A DNA stretch of 64,000 bases from Chloroflexota bacterium (GTDB lineage Bacteria; Chloroflexota; UBA11872; VXOZ01): the NCBI GenBank assembly GCA_958295775.1, contig CATQHC010000008.1:1-64000 (forward strand), in the 5' to 3' direction. The notes beneath the pieces were generated by a model that worked only from the letters and a program-made list of their open reading frames with translations, had not been told where the DNA came from and ran no database searches. The translations under genes and the position numbers were made by a program. Shown in pieces: positions 1 through 8,968 of the stretch (position 1 is its first letter; the number at the start of each line of letters is the position of its first letter).

Positions 1-10
1 TCAGATTGCA

Positions 11-953
11 GTGCCCTCAGATGTCGCTAGAATCCTGGCTACTGACGGCGCGACAACTTGCGATGAGTACCTTCACTTCTTGGCGGAAGCAACTACATTT
101 CCGTCCCCCGCTTTAGGGAATTGGGTTCATACCGCAAATATCAGATGGCCCCTTGCATTTTCTCTCAAGTATATCCTAGCCAACATCGCAACAAAAAAAA
201 CTAACATCACCAACATTGGTGAAATCGTCGGTGCATTTATCGAAAGCAATTTTAGCGGGGACAGAATCTGTTGAGCAATATGTTGAGCTAATTGACACTG
301 AGAGGGACTACCGGTACATTAGTCAATTTCGTCAGGCCAGCGAAAGCATAAAATTCCTTTGTCAACTATCATATCTCCATACATCTAAGAATGACATCTT
401 TGCAACGCTCGACCCCAATGACGCGGCAGATATCTTTGAAGCCATTGAGCCAATAGATGGTTCTCCATTGCCTGACGGAGACGCTGAGATTCAGCGAATT
501 GCAAGCTGTTTTAGACATGGTACTTTGCATGACATATTTGACTACCCCCATACAGCCCTGTCGGACGCTTCAAGCAGCGGATTCATAGAGGGTAGCAGAG
601 CCAAGAAGTCTCACATGGTCATTGAACGCAACGCAAGCCTCCGAACCCTGTTTTTCGAGATGCAGCCGACTTCCACGTGCGAAGCTTGTGAGGTAGATAC
701 TCACACCAAGTACCCATGGACTGAGAGGGTACTGGACTTACACCACCTCCTGCCGCTTGCATCTGGGACTCGGGTAGACTCTAGGTTGGGCACCCTGCTG
801 GAAGATCTAAGAGCCATATGTCCAACTTGCCACAGATCGATTCACAGATTCTATGACGCCTACCTGGGAGACAAGGGAAGATCAGATTTTCTCGACAAGG
901 AAGAAGCAGTTCTCGCATATAATCAAGCCCGTGATTCTATTGTGCAGGCCTAG
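11..953 (+). pseudogene. HNH restriction endonuclease, frameshifted, left end open
   Basis: Two overlapping reading frames look like one gene. The first (GTG at 11, open to the window edge) ends at 274; the second (usable from 216) runs to 953. Skipping one G in the GGGG run at 257-260 joins them as ...ESNFSG-TESVEQYVELIDTE. The C-terminal part carries an HNH zinc-type nuclease motif: CEAC, then LDLHHLLPL with the catalytic His, then ICPTCHRSIH. It lies 5 bases before a C5-cytosine methyltransferase and near vsr, so it is probably the cognate restriction enzyme. The break may be a real inactivating mutation, phase variation or a sequencing error. A protein started at ATG 216 would keep the HNH domain. 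The true N-terminus may lie left of the window. Confidence 0.7.
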
Positions 954-958
954 CCGCT

Positions 959-2248
959 ATGCTCAAGAACCTCCCAAGTGAAGAACTAAAGAGAATGACC
1001 TATCAAGAACAGGTCAAGCTCTTTGAATTAGCCAAGGATCGCAGCATTGAGCTTCTGGACATCCTGAATCTCAACGGATATACCATTGACGACTTAGTCT
1101 ATCAAAACAGCGAAACTAGAGAATGGAGAGGAGGTCCGCCCAGGGAGTTGAATGACTTTGGTCGCCCACCAAATTCAATTCCGATTGTCAGTTTCTTTAC
1201 TGGGTGCGGCGGAATGGACCTTGGGTTCGAGGCCGCTGGATTCAATCATGTTGCGGCCTTTGAGTTTGACGAGCGATTCTGTAAGACTCTAAGACGAAAC
1301 AGGCCTCAATGGAATGTAGTCGGCCCACCTACAAGCTCTGGGGACATCTCTGATGTAGAAGGCACAATTGCTACATTGAAAACCATAATTCAAGACCCCT
1401 TTGACGGTGTATTCATTGGAGGCCCGCCTTGTCAGCCCTTCTCAGTAGCTGCGAGCCAGCGATTCACCAAACAGGGATCCAATTACAAGCGGATTGGATT
1501 TGAGCACGATATAAATGGCTGTCTGTTGCTTGACTACGTAGAGATAATTGAACGTTTCAAGCCTATGTGTTTTGTGATCGAGAATGTGCCCGGTTTGCGC
1601 GATCTAGACGGGGGCATGCAATTGCGTTCAACAATTGCCAGGCTTGAGCAGTGCGGATACGAGATTGAAGATCCCATAGTCATTAATGCGGCACACTTTG
1701 GAGTGCCTCAGTTTCGGGAGCGGCTGTTTGTGGTTGGGACAAGAAACGGGAGGCAGTTCAGATTCCCCCAAGGCTCTGGCAAACTGATTGGATGCGGATC
1801 AGTGCTGCTCCGAGGCATGGGTTACGCTCTCAATAGTGAGACGAGAGCACACAAACTCAATTCTGTCATTCGCTATTGCAGGTTGGAATACGGTCAGCGC
1901 GACTACCTTGGTCGAGTTGACAGGCTTGACCCTTGCATCCCGTCCAAAACTGTGATTGCAGGCGGCAGCCGCGGTGGAGGGCGATCACATCTCCATCCAG
2001 AGGTCCCTAGAACTTTGACAGTCCGAGAGTGCGCTAGGTTGCAGACTTTCCCAGACGACTATGTTTTTGTAGGCCCTACGGCCCGCCAATTCACACAGGT
2101 TGGAAATGCTGTTCCACCTCTCCTTGCGGCACAGTTGGCATTTTCAATGGCTGAATCTGTTTTTGGGGTTTGCAGTGACACTCCAACAACGAACCCAAAG
2201 ATGAGTGTATCTGCTGTTAGCGCCTACCATCAGAGATCTCTGGTATAG
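959..2248 (+). CDS. DNA (cytosine-5-)-methyltransferase
   Basis: This enzyme transfers a methyl group from S-adenosylmethionine to C5 of cytosine. Motifs are in the standard order: motif I FFTGCGGMDLGF (about 79-90), motif IV GGPPCQPFS with catalytic Cys158, motif VI ENVPG, motif VIII QFRERLFVVG, a target-recognition region, motif IX RTLTVRECARLQTFP and motif X QVGNAVPPLLA. The first 70 residues are a helical extension outside the catalytic core. It starts 5 bases after the HNH gene with no clear Shine-Dalgarno site, suggesting translational coupling. With the HNH nuclease and Vsr it forms a type II restriction-modification cassette. Target specificity cannot be read from sequence alone. Confidence 0.95.
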   Translation: MLKNLPSEELKRMTYQEQVKLFELAKDRSIELLDILNLNGYTIDDLVYQNSETREWRGGPPRELNDFGRPPNSIPIVSFFTGCGGMDLGFEAAGFNHVAAFEFDERFCKTLRRNRPQWNVVGPPTSSGDISDVEGTIATLKTIIQDPFDGVFIGGPPCQPFSVAASQRFTKQGSNYKRIGFEHDINGCLLLDYVEIIERFKPMCFVIENVPGLRDLDGGMQLRSTIARLEQCGYEIEDPIVINAAHFGVPQFRERLFVVGTRNGRQFRFPQGSGKLIGCGSVLLRGMGYALNSETRAHKLNSVIRYCRLEYGQRDYLGRVDRLDPCIPSKTVIAGGSRGGGRSHLHPEVPRTLTVRECARLQTFPDDYVFVGPTARQFTQVGNAVPPLLAAQLAFSMAESVFGVCSDTPTTNPKMSVSAVSAYHQRSLV

Positions 2249-2317
2249 GTCTGCGCCCGCTGGTTCAGCATCATTCGAATAGTTCAGGAGGCGCTTGCGC
2301 AAAAACGAATAGCCGTC

Positions 2318-2737
2318 ATGGTTGATACATTGGCCCCGGAAATCCGAAGTCACATAATGTCCAAGGTTAGGTCCAAGGATACTAAGCCAGAGATGATTCT
2401 TCGTCGGCTTCTGCATAGTTTGGGCTACCGATACCGGCTCCATAGGGCCGATTTGCCAGGCCGACCAGACATTACCTTTCCTTCGAGACGCAAAGTCATC
2501 TTTGTCAACGGTTGTTTTTGGCATCAACATTCGGATTGTTCCAACGTTCGCGTTCCCGCGTCCAACCGCGATTACTGGCTACCAAAACTGGAAAGGAATA
2601 GAGTCCGGGACAAACGCAATAAGGTCTTGCTTGAAGAAAGCGGTTGGTCTACAAGAACAGTTTGGGAGTGCGAGCTAACAGACTTGGACAAAGTCTCCAA
2701 ACGGCTGATTGAGTTCCTAGATTCGAGGGCCGACTAA
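2318..2737 (+). CDS. vsr: Very short patch repair endonuclease Vsr
   Basis: Vsr nicks at T:G mismatches left by deamination of 5-methylcytosine, starting repair back to C:G. The 139-residue length is typical. The core PGRPDITFPSRRKVIFVNGC carries Asp51, and FWHQH carries His69; both match the catalytic positions in E. coli Vsr. Cys and His residues around 66-74 and a later WECEL Cys fit the structural zinc site. It follows the methyltransferase by 69 bases in the same orientation, as expected for a repair partner protecting that enzyme's target sites. Base composition is lower in GC than the genes to the right, so the cassette was probably acquired together. Confidence 0.96.
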   Translation: MVDTLAPEIRSHIMSKVRSKDTKPEMILRRLLHSLGYRYRLHRADLPGRPDITFPSRRKVIFVNGCFWHQHSDCSNVRVPASNRDYWLPKLERNRVRDKRNKVLLEESGWSTRTVWECELTDLDKVSKRLIEFLDSRAD

Positions 2738-2870
2738 TGGAATAGAATGGAGATCTGAAGACGGTCATCGAGGACATAGCTCAAGTTGGACCATACTACA
2801 TTGCACAGTGGAATTGGGCATCTCTCCCGATGGGATTTAGCACTTCAGTCACACGTCAAGGTTGACGGCG

Positions 2871-4838
2871 CTACGTGAAAAACCGCTCCACATCGGCGAA
2901 TTCCCGTGCGCGCCGCGCGGGGGGCAGCGAGTTGAAGATGAGCCGTCCGTAGAACTTGGTGTGGATGCGCGCGTCGAGCAGCACCATCACCCCACTGTCT
3001 TCCGGACTCCGGATGAGCCTGCCAAAGCCCTGCTTGAGGTCGATGATGGCCTCCGGCAGCATGAGATCACGGAACCAGTTGCCGCCGGCGTCGGTCACCG
3101 CATCCAGTCGCGCTTGGGATAGCGGCGACGGCGCTGAGAACGGCAGCCGGTCGATAGCCACGACGGAGAGCGCCGCGCCCGGCACGTCTACGCCCTGCCA
3201 AAATGACTTGGTGGCACAGAGAATGGCGTTGCCGTCCTCCATGAAGACCCGCAACAGTTCGCGGCGCGGCATCTCGCCTTGCCGCAGACAGAGCAACCGG
3301 TCGCCAAGGCGGCGGGACAACTCCTGATAGCAGTGTTCGAGAGCCCGATAGCTCGTAAAGAGCAAGAACGCGCGTCCCTCGGACGCTGTGACCAGGCTCT
3401 CCAGACGCGCAACCAGCGCCGCCAGGTAGGCGTGGGCCTGCTCGCCTTCCCAACGGGATGGGGGTTCGGGAAGTTCGCGCGGCCGCGGCGACCAGATGAG
3501 CGCCTGCTCCTCAAAGATAAACGGGCTTTCACACGTGGCTTCCCGGTAGTTCTGCGCGCCGACACGAGAAGCAAAGAATTTCATGGTGCCGCCGACTGCC
3601 AGTGTCGCCGACGTGTACACCGTAGCCTGAGTCCGTTCCGCCACCCGCGCGAGCGGCTCCGACACATCGATGGGCGTGTAGTGCAACTGGATGCTGTTGC
3701 GGCCCTCTTCCACGTAACGGAGTGAACCCCGCAGCGTCGGCGCGCAGAAGCGCTCCATGCGGCTGATGACGCCGTCCACCTGCTCGATGCGTTTCTGCAG
3801 CTTTGCCTCTTCTTGTTCACTGGGCATTTGCGGCAGCCGCTCCTTGAGCAGTTGATAGTAGCGATTCAGCACGCGCGTCACCGGCGCTGCCGCGAATTCC
3901 AGGCTTTCCGGTACCGATACCTGGCGGCTGCCCCACTCGCCGCGGCCCTGTTTCAGCAACAAGGCCGTGAATTGCTCCCAGCACGTCGCGACGCCCCGCT
4001 GCAGTTCATCACGCAATCCCTCCAAGCCCTGCTCTTCCGGAACGAGGCGCGTGATGCTGCGCGGCGTCAGAGTATCCGTGAAGGCCGTATAGGCGAAGTT
4101 CTCAAGCTGGTGCGCCTCATCGATAATGAGGTACGCGTGCGCTGGGAGTATCTCTGCCAAGGTGCTCAGGCAGAGCAGCGCATGGTTGCAGATAACCACA
4201 TCGGCTTTGCTCAATTGTTCGCGCATGCGGTAATACCAGCATGAGTTGTCTTTGTAGTACTGACAGCGCCGCCCAATGCAATCGGTGTCGGTGGCAATTG
4301 TGCGTTCGCGGAGTTCCGGCGAGAGCGTGAAGCGCAGTTCATCCACGTCGCCGGTCGTTGTTTCGCCCAGCCACGCCACCATGCCTGCCAAGCCCTCCGG
4401 CGGGATCAGACTGCCGGTGGCCTCGTCCAGCTTGAGCTTGCACGCGTAGTTGCCCAACCCCTTCGCAACGATGGCATCGAACGTGATTCCAAACGGGGCC
4501 AGAAGCTGCTGCACGGCCGGCACGTCTTTGAAGAAGAGCTGGTCCTGCAGCACCTTGGTGGCCGTAGAGATGATGATGGGGCCGCAGTCCGGGTCGGTAT
4601 GCCGCGCCAAGACCGCCGGCATGAGATAGGCGAGGCTCTTCCCCACACCGGTGCCCGCCTCCACCACCAAGTGCTGCCGCTCGCTAAGGGCGGCGCTAAT
4701 GGCGGAGGCCATCGTGTGCTGTCCGGCGCGGTGCTCCCAGCCGGCCTGCACCAGCAGCCCCTCAGGGCCGTAAATTGCATCAACGGTGGCGTCATCTAAG
4801 CGCAGCGGCGGTGCGGCAGGAGATTCGTCTTGAGCCAT
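2871..4838 (-). CDS. DinG/XPD-type ATP-dependent DNA helicase
   Basis: This is a superfamily 2 helicase of the DinG/YoaA branch, likely unwinding damaged or structured DNA with 5'-3' polarity as known for the family. From the chosen start it has about 655 residues. Walker A EAGTGVGKS is at about 60-68, the DEAH box is IIDEAHQLEN, and the C-terminal core has FWQGVDVPG and a GFGRLIRS motif. Four cysteines (YACKL, DCIGRRC, NSCWY) match the XPD-family Fe-S cluster. An upstream in-frame start at 4973 would add 45 residues of no recognisable fold, so MAQDES at 4838 is preferred, although its Shine-Dalgarno site is weak. It runs opposite to the island on its left and diverges from the sensor gene on its right. 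Confidence 0.9.
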   Translation of the reverse strand: MAQDESPAAPPLRLDDATVDAIYGPEGLLVQAGWEHRAGQHTMASAISAALSERQHLVVEAGTGVGKSLAYLMPAVLARHTDPDCGPIIISTATKVLQDQLFFKDVPAVQQLLAPFGITFDAIVAKGLGNYACKLKLDEATGSLIPPEGLAGMVAWLGETTTGDVDELRFTLSPELRERTIATDTDCIGRRCQYYKDNSCWYYRMREQLSKADVVICNHALLCLSTLAEILPAHAYLIIDEAHQLENFAYTAFTDTLTPRSITRLVPEEQGLEGLRDELQRGVATCWEQFTALLLKQGRGEWGSRQVSVPESLEFAAAPVTRVLNRYYQLLKERLPQMPSEQEEAKLQKRIEQVDGVISRMERFCAPTLRGSLRYVEEGRNSIQLHYTPIDVSEPLARVAERTQATVYTSATLAVGGTMKFFASRVGAQNYREATCESPFIFEEQALIWSPRPRELPEPPSRWEGEQAHAYLAALVARLESLVTASEGRAFLLFTSYRALEHCYQELSRRLGDRLLCLRQGEMPRRELLRVFMEDGNAILCATKSFWQGVDVPGAALSVVAIDRLPFSAPSPLSQARLDAVTDAGGNWFRDLMLPEAIIDLKQGFGRLIRSPEDSGVMVLLDARIHTKFYGRLIFNSLPPARRAREFADVERFFT

Positions 4839-5056
4839 AAGATATCGGGTTTCGGTTGGGCCGTAAGCGGGCACTTGTAATTGTCCCATTCTAGCATGGC
4901 GGCCTTCTGAAACCCGCGTCGGCTGCCGCCCGGAAAGGAGTGAAGCAAGCGGGCAAAAAGCGCGCTGCTCCACTTACCAGGCATTTGGCACTGTGGTAGC
5001 TTTAATCAATGCAGCGCAAGTCGTTGCATCAGGAAAATTGATGAGGAAGGCGTAAC

Positions 5057-6553
5057 ATGTCCACGCGGCTCTATATTGCCGTGGTGACGACTACGGTACT
5101 TGCCGTCGCGCTGCTCTTGCTGAGTCTCGCGGCGTACGTCGTGCTCGCATACAGTTTGCACGCGCAACTCGACCGGGACCTGGCTGCGGAAAGTCGGCAA
5201 CTGAGCGGCTTCTTCCTCACCTCCACCGATTCACCCCTGACAGCCAACTCCCAGCCGGTTGCCACAACCCCGTATGAAGCGGTCGCTCCATCCGGCTCGA
5301 TCTTTCGGCTCGTTGGCGCAGACGGCCGCGTGCTGGCTCGATCGATCGGCAGCCATTTCGAGCCCCTTCTCCACAGCGCCTATGGCACAAGCGGCGCACG
5401 GCCGCAGGGAAACAGCTTCGAGACCGTGGCATATGCGGATTCGCGCTATCGCGTGATCTCTCTCCCTGTGCTCCTGCCCGCACAGGCGGAAGGCATTTTG
5501 CAAATTGCGCGGCCGCTCGCGCCCGTCGAACAAACGCTCGCGCACCTCCGCCTCGTGCTCATCGCCGGTTCTGGCGTGAGCCTGCTCTTTGCGGTGGGTC
5601 TGGGATTGCTGCTCGCGCACATTGCCGCAAAACCGATCGAAGACGTTGCCAGCGCCACCGCGCGCATCCGCGCCTTTGGCGAAGAAAACGAGCGTCTGGT
5701 GCCGCCAGGACCCTTGCAAGAGCCCACTTGGCTCGCACAGAGCTTGAATAATCTGCTGGATCGCGTTGAGGTGGCCGAGGAGGCCGCGGGCCGGACATCG
5801 GTATTTCGCGCGCAGTGCGCCGCCTATGTGCAGAGCCAACTGGAGCGGCTAATTGTGCAGCAACGCAGCCTCAACGACTTTCTGCGCACAGAATTGCGCC
5901 CCCACGACCCAAGCGCGCTTGAACTGCCGCCGGGGCAGCGGCGTACCTTGCGCGCCTTCTTGCAGACCGACCCGCGAGGCTGGGTGACGGCGTATGACGA
6001 TGTTGTGGTGTGGCTGGAGGCCCAGACGGAAGCGCTCGCCCGTTGGGCGCACAATCTCCCGCTCACCATCGGCGCACAGGAAGGGCTTGATCTGGAACGT
6101 GAGGTGGTGTCGCTCGCGCCGTTGCTCTTTGGTCTCTGCCAAGAAAAACGCGAGCACTACGGAGATTCTCTGCAAATCACGTGCCAACTGCCGAGCACCC
6201 CGCGGCTGCGGGTTGACCGCCGCGGCTTGCACGACGCGCTGGCTGCCATCATCGATGCCGCGTGCGAGCGTACACCGGCAGGGGGAGAGGTATCGGTAGA
6301 CCTGCACAGCACCGAGGAGTCCGTGACGATTACGGTTACGAATTCAGGCAATGCCATCGCGCCGGCTGAACTTCCGCATGTCTTTACGCGGTTCACCAGC
6401 GCTGCCAGTTCTCGTGAAAGCCTCGGCCTGGAATTGCCCTTTGCGCACGACGTGATAGTGCAGCACGGCGGCACGCTAACCGTCGCGAGCGCCGAGGGAG
6501 AAGGGAATTCGCTCACGGTTCGGTTGCCCCGGGAGGGGAGCCGTGGGCACTAA
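5057..6553 (+). CDS. Membrane sensor histidine pseudokinase
   Basis: The protein has the layout of a membrane sensor kinase: TM1 (about 5-32), an extracytoplasmic region (33-165), TM2 (166-190), a HAMP-like linker (190-243), a dimerisation-like helical region (245-345) and a HATPase-like domain (350-491). Key residues are missing. The H-box reads FLRTELRP with Thr278 where the phospho-acceptor His should be. The N-box reads IIDAACERTP with Ala401 in place of Asn. The G1 box is NSGNAI, lacking the Asp. The F-box (VFTRF) and LGLEL remain. It is therefore unlikely to autophosphorylate or bind Mg-ATP normally. No response regulator lies beside it; the next gene, an HtrA protease, overlaps it by 11 bases. 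The start has a modest GGAAGG-type site. Confidence 0.8.
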   Translation: MSTRLYIAVVTTTVLAVALLLLSLAAYVVLAYSLHAQLDRDLAAESRQLSGFFLTSTDSPLTANSQPVATTPYEAVAPSGSIFRLVGADGRVLARSIGSHFEPLLHSAYGTSGARPQGNSFETVAYADSRYRVISLPVLLPAQAEGILQIARPLAPVEQTLAHLRLVLIAGSGVSLLFAVGLGLLLAHIAAKPIEDVASATARIRAFGEENERLVPPGPLQEPTWLAQSLNNLLDRVEVAEEAAGRTSVFRAQCAAYVQSQLERLIVQQRSLNDFLRTELRPHDPSALELPPGQRRTLRAFLQTDPRGWVTAYDDVVVWLEAQTEALARWAHNLPLTIGAQEGLDLEREVVSLAPLLFGLCQEKREHYGDSLQITCQLPSTPRLRVDRRGLHDALAAIIDAACERTPAGGEVSVDLHSTEESVTITVTNSGNAIAPAELPHVFTRFTSAASSRESLGLELPFAHDVIVQHGGTLTVASAEGEGNSLTVRLPREGSRGH

Positions 6554-8132
6554 GCCGTATGATCCGCTGCGGCCCCGCGACCGCACGTGGCGGCAGCGCC
6601 TCATGGTGCCCGGCGCGATAGGTGCGTTGTTTCTCGTTGTGGCCGTTGGAACCACGCTCACGGTGATCGGCATCATGCGCCTATTGGACGGTCCCGGCGC
6701 CGCCGAGACGAGCACCGCCGCGCAGACCCCGGGGACAGCCGTCGCATCGGAGCAACGTCAGCCGCTCGTCCCCTTACCCACGGTAGCGCCCACGGCTGAA
6801 CCTACTCCAATCCCCACGGTCGCGCCCACAGCGGTGCCTACGGTCGCGCCCACGCCCGAACCTACGGCCGTCCCAACCGCCGTGCCCACAGCGCCGCCCG
6901 CGCCAACGCCAACGGCAGTTGTCGCGGCAGCAACGCTCAATCGGATTGGCGAAGTGTACGAGAGAATGGTAGGGAGCGTCGTGCGCATCTCAACAGCCTC
7001 CGACTCTGTCGGGATCGGCCAGCCATTCGGTGAGGCCGGCTCCGGCTTCGTGATAGATGAGGAAGGCCACATCTTGACGAATTATCACGTCATTAAGGAC
7101 GGTAGAGCGCTGCATCTTACGCTCAACGACGGCACGCCGCTCGTGGCACGCGTTGTCGGCACCGACCCGGGATCGGACGTTGCGCTGCTGAGAGCCAGCA
7201 TCCCGCCCAACAAGCTCGTCGTCGCCCCGCTTGGCTCCTCCGCATCCGTAAGAGTAGGGGACCAGGTCATCGCCATCGGCAGCCAGTTTTATACCTTGCT
7301 CAACACCATGACTCCGGGTTACGTGTCCGGATTAGGGCGTCCCTACTCTTTCTCCGGTCGCACTATTACGGGCATGATCCAGAGCAATGCGGCCATAAAC
7401 CAAGGGAGTTCCGGCGGGCCTCTCCTTGATCTGGAGGGGAATGTCATCGGCATAAACACCGCAATCCAGTCAAGGAGCTTTGTGGGCATCGCCTTTGCGC
7501 TGCCCATTGACCGGGTCAAGGCAATACTGCCCGATCTGCGCGCAGGCATAACGCCGAAGCACGCTTGGCTCCCAATCTACGGTTCCACCATCACGCCGCA
7601 GATGGGCGAGCAATGCAACCTTCCTGTAGATTACGGCGTAATCGTCTACAGCATTCTGCCCGGCGCAACGCTCGACCATGACTTTCACACCGGCGCCAAC
7701 GGCGACATCATTGTCAGCATCGACGACGTACCGGTCAGAGAACTGAACGACCTGAGCAAGTACATCGATGCCTACAAGAAGCCCGGCGACGTTGTGGAAC
7801 TCAGGGTCTACCGTGACCGCAAGATCAATAAGCTCGTAACGATTACGCTGGAAGAGTGGCCGAACAAGGTAGTAAGTCCCCTTACTCAAGCGGTAGATTG
7901 CTCCAGCCCGACGAGCGAACCGATTAACGCGCCCACGGTTCCGCCCATCACTGCGGAAACCACCACGAACGCCGCGAGTGGCAGATTCATCATTTCCGCG
8001 GAGCCACTGATGCCGGCGATTACCGCGGCAACGAGTCCGATCACGGCGCCGCCGGCAATGCCGGCCACGATGCCGCGGGCCGCCATGCGCTCGGACGATC
8101 CCATGGCTGCGGTGTCGGTGGCCGTTGCCTGA
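6543..8132 (+). CDS. Membrane-anchored HtrA-type serine protease with PDZ domain
   Basis: This is a trypsin-fold (S1C) quality-control protease facing the outside of the cytoplasmic membrane. The GTG start has a strong GGGAGG site inside the preceding gene. Order: cytoplasmic N-terminus, TM helix (21-48), a Pro/Thr-rich linker of VAPT/VPTA-like repeats (about 78-125), protease domain (135-330) with His182 (NYHVIK), Asp212 (GSDVALL) and Ser290 (GSSGGPLL), then one PDZ domain (about 345-440). The last 80 or so residues are low-complexity Ala/Pro/Thr and are read antisense to the convergent membrane-protein gene; they look like read-through after an ancestral stop near 7870. The 11-base overlap with the pseudokinase suggests coordinated synthesis and a sensory link. 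Confidence 0.9.
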   Translation: MGTKPYDPLRPRDRTWRQRLMVPGAIGALFLVVAVGTTLTVIGIMRLLDGPGAAETSTAAQTPGTAVASEQRQPLVPLPTVAPTAEPTPIPTVAPTAVPTVAPTPEPTAVPTAVPTAPPAPTPTAVVAAATLNRIGEVYERMVGSVVRISTASDSVGIGQPFGEAGSGFVIDEEGHILTNYHVIKDGRALHLTLNDGTPLVARVVGTDPGSDVALLRASIPPNKLVVAPLGSSASVRVGDQVIAIGSQFYTLLNTMTPGYVSGLGRPYSFSGRTITGMIQSNAAINQGSSGGPLLDLEGNVIGINTAIQSRSFVGIAFALPIDRVKAILPDLRAGITPKHAWLPIYGSTITPQMGEQCNLPVDYGVIVYSILPGATLDHDFHTGANGDIIVSIDDVPVRELNDLSKYIDAYKKPGDVVELRVYRDRKINKLVTITLEEWPNKVVSPLTQAVDCSSPTSEPINAPTVPPITAETTTNAASGRFIISAEPLMPAITAATSPITAPPAMPATMPRAAMRSDDPMAAVSVAVA

Positions 8133-8662
8133 GCAACCTCGGTGTTCTCCGCGTCAACGGTGTCTCCAAATGACCCGTAGATCAAGCCGAGCGTGGCCCC
8201 GTACACGATGTGCAAGATCAAGTTGCCGAGAATCGGCAAGAAGCCCGCATCGAGTCCCAATCCCAGAAAGCCGACGCCAACCAACGGCAGGAATACCACG
8301 AGCGAGAGCACCCACGGAATGAATGCGAACGCGAGTCCCCGCCCTACGTCCGGCCCGGGAATGCGCGGCTCGACAAAATAAGCGTAGATGAGGGCGAAGC
8401 CCAAACCGATAGCGAGATGGACCGCAATGGCTGCGTAGAATACATCGGTCGTGTATTCGACCAAGATGTTATCGGTCAGGCCCTTGAACCAGGTGGAATA
8501 GGTCTGAGCGCCAGCCTGATCGGAGGGCTCGACACTGGCCAGCGCGAAGGCAATGCCGTACGCGACCACGGCGGCCAGAATCATGAGTACGGTGGCAACA
8601 AAGCCGGAAAGCACCGCTCGCGCGAGCCAGCCCTGCCGCATGGTTGTTTGCGCGTTCAACAT
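7886..8662 (-). CDS. Polytopic membrane protein with glycine-rich helices
   Basis: The function is not recognised. About six hydrophobic segments are visible: ARAVLSGFVATVLMILAAVV, a segment near FYAAIAVHLAIGLGFALIYA, two in the middle (WVLSLVVFLPLVGVGFLG and NLILHIVYGATLGLIYG), and two Gly/Ala-rich C-terminal segments (GIAGGAVIGLVAAVIAGI and FVVVSAVMGGTVGALIGSLVG) that resemble glycine-zipper helices. A polar stretch with TVDAENTEVAQATATD separates the halves. ATG at 8662 is chosen because an AAAAGGAGG site lies just upstream; the frame extends 13 codons further without support. It converges on the HtrA gene and overlaps it by 247 bases. The layout resembles small DUF membrane proteins of Chloroflexota, but that is only an impression. 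Confidence 0.75.
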   Translation of the reverse strand: MLNAQTTMRQGWLARAVLSGFVATVLMILAAVVAYGIAFALASVEPSDQAGAQTYSTWFKGLTDNILVEYTTDVFYAAIAVHLAIGLGFALIYAYFVEPRIPGPDVGRGLAFAFIPWVLSLVVFLPLVGVGFLGLGLDAGFLPILGNLILHIVYGATLGLIYGSFGDTVDAENTEVAQATATDTAAMGSSERMAARGIVAGIAGGAVIGLVAAVIAGISGSAEMMNLPLAAFVVVSAVMGGTVGALIGSLVGLEQSTA

Positions 8663-8968
8663 GGTCACTACCTCCTTTTCAGGGCGAGGTATTGCGCACA
8701 CGTGGCCAAAGCTGCAGGCACTACGCGCAGCGAACAGGAGTGCCTGCTCACTAACTCGTCACCGTGTACTCAGCCTCCCGCCTGTGGCTGCCAACGGGCA
8801 GCGCTGCAAATAGAGAATACATCCGATAACTTCATTGTCATAAGAATGTCCTAAGCTGTCAACCACTTTAGCGGCGTTTGTGGGCAATTTCGTTCCCTCG
8901 TCACTCCTTGAGTCAGCGAACGCCGCCTCTGAGCCTCGGGAGACAACGATGAGGATTTGCAGGCAGCG

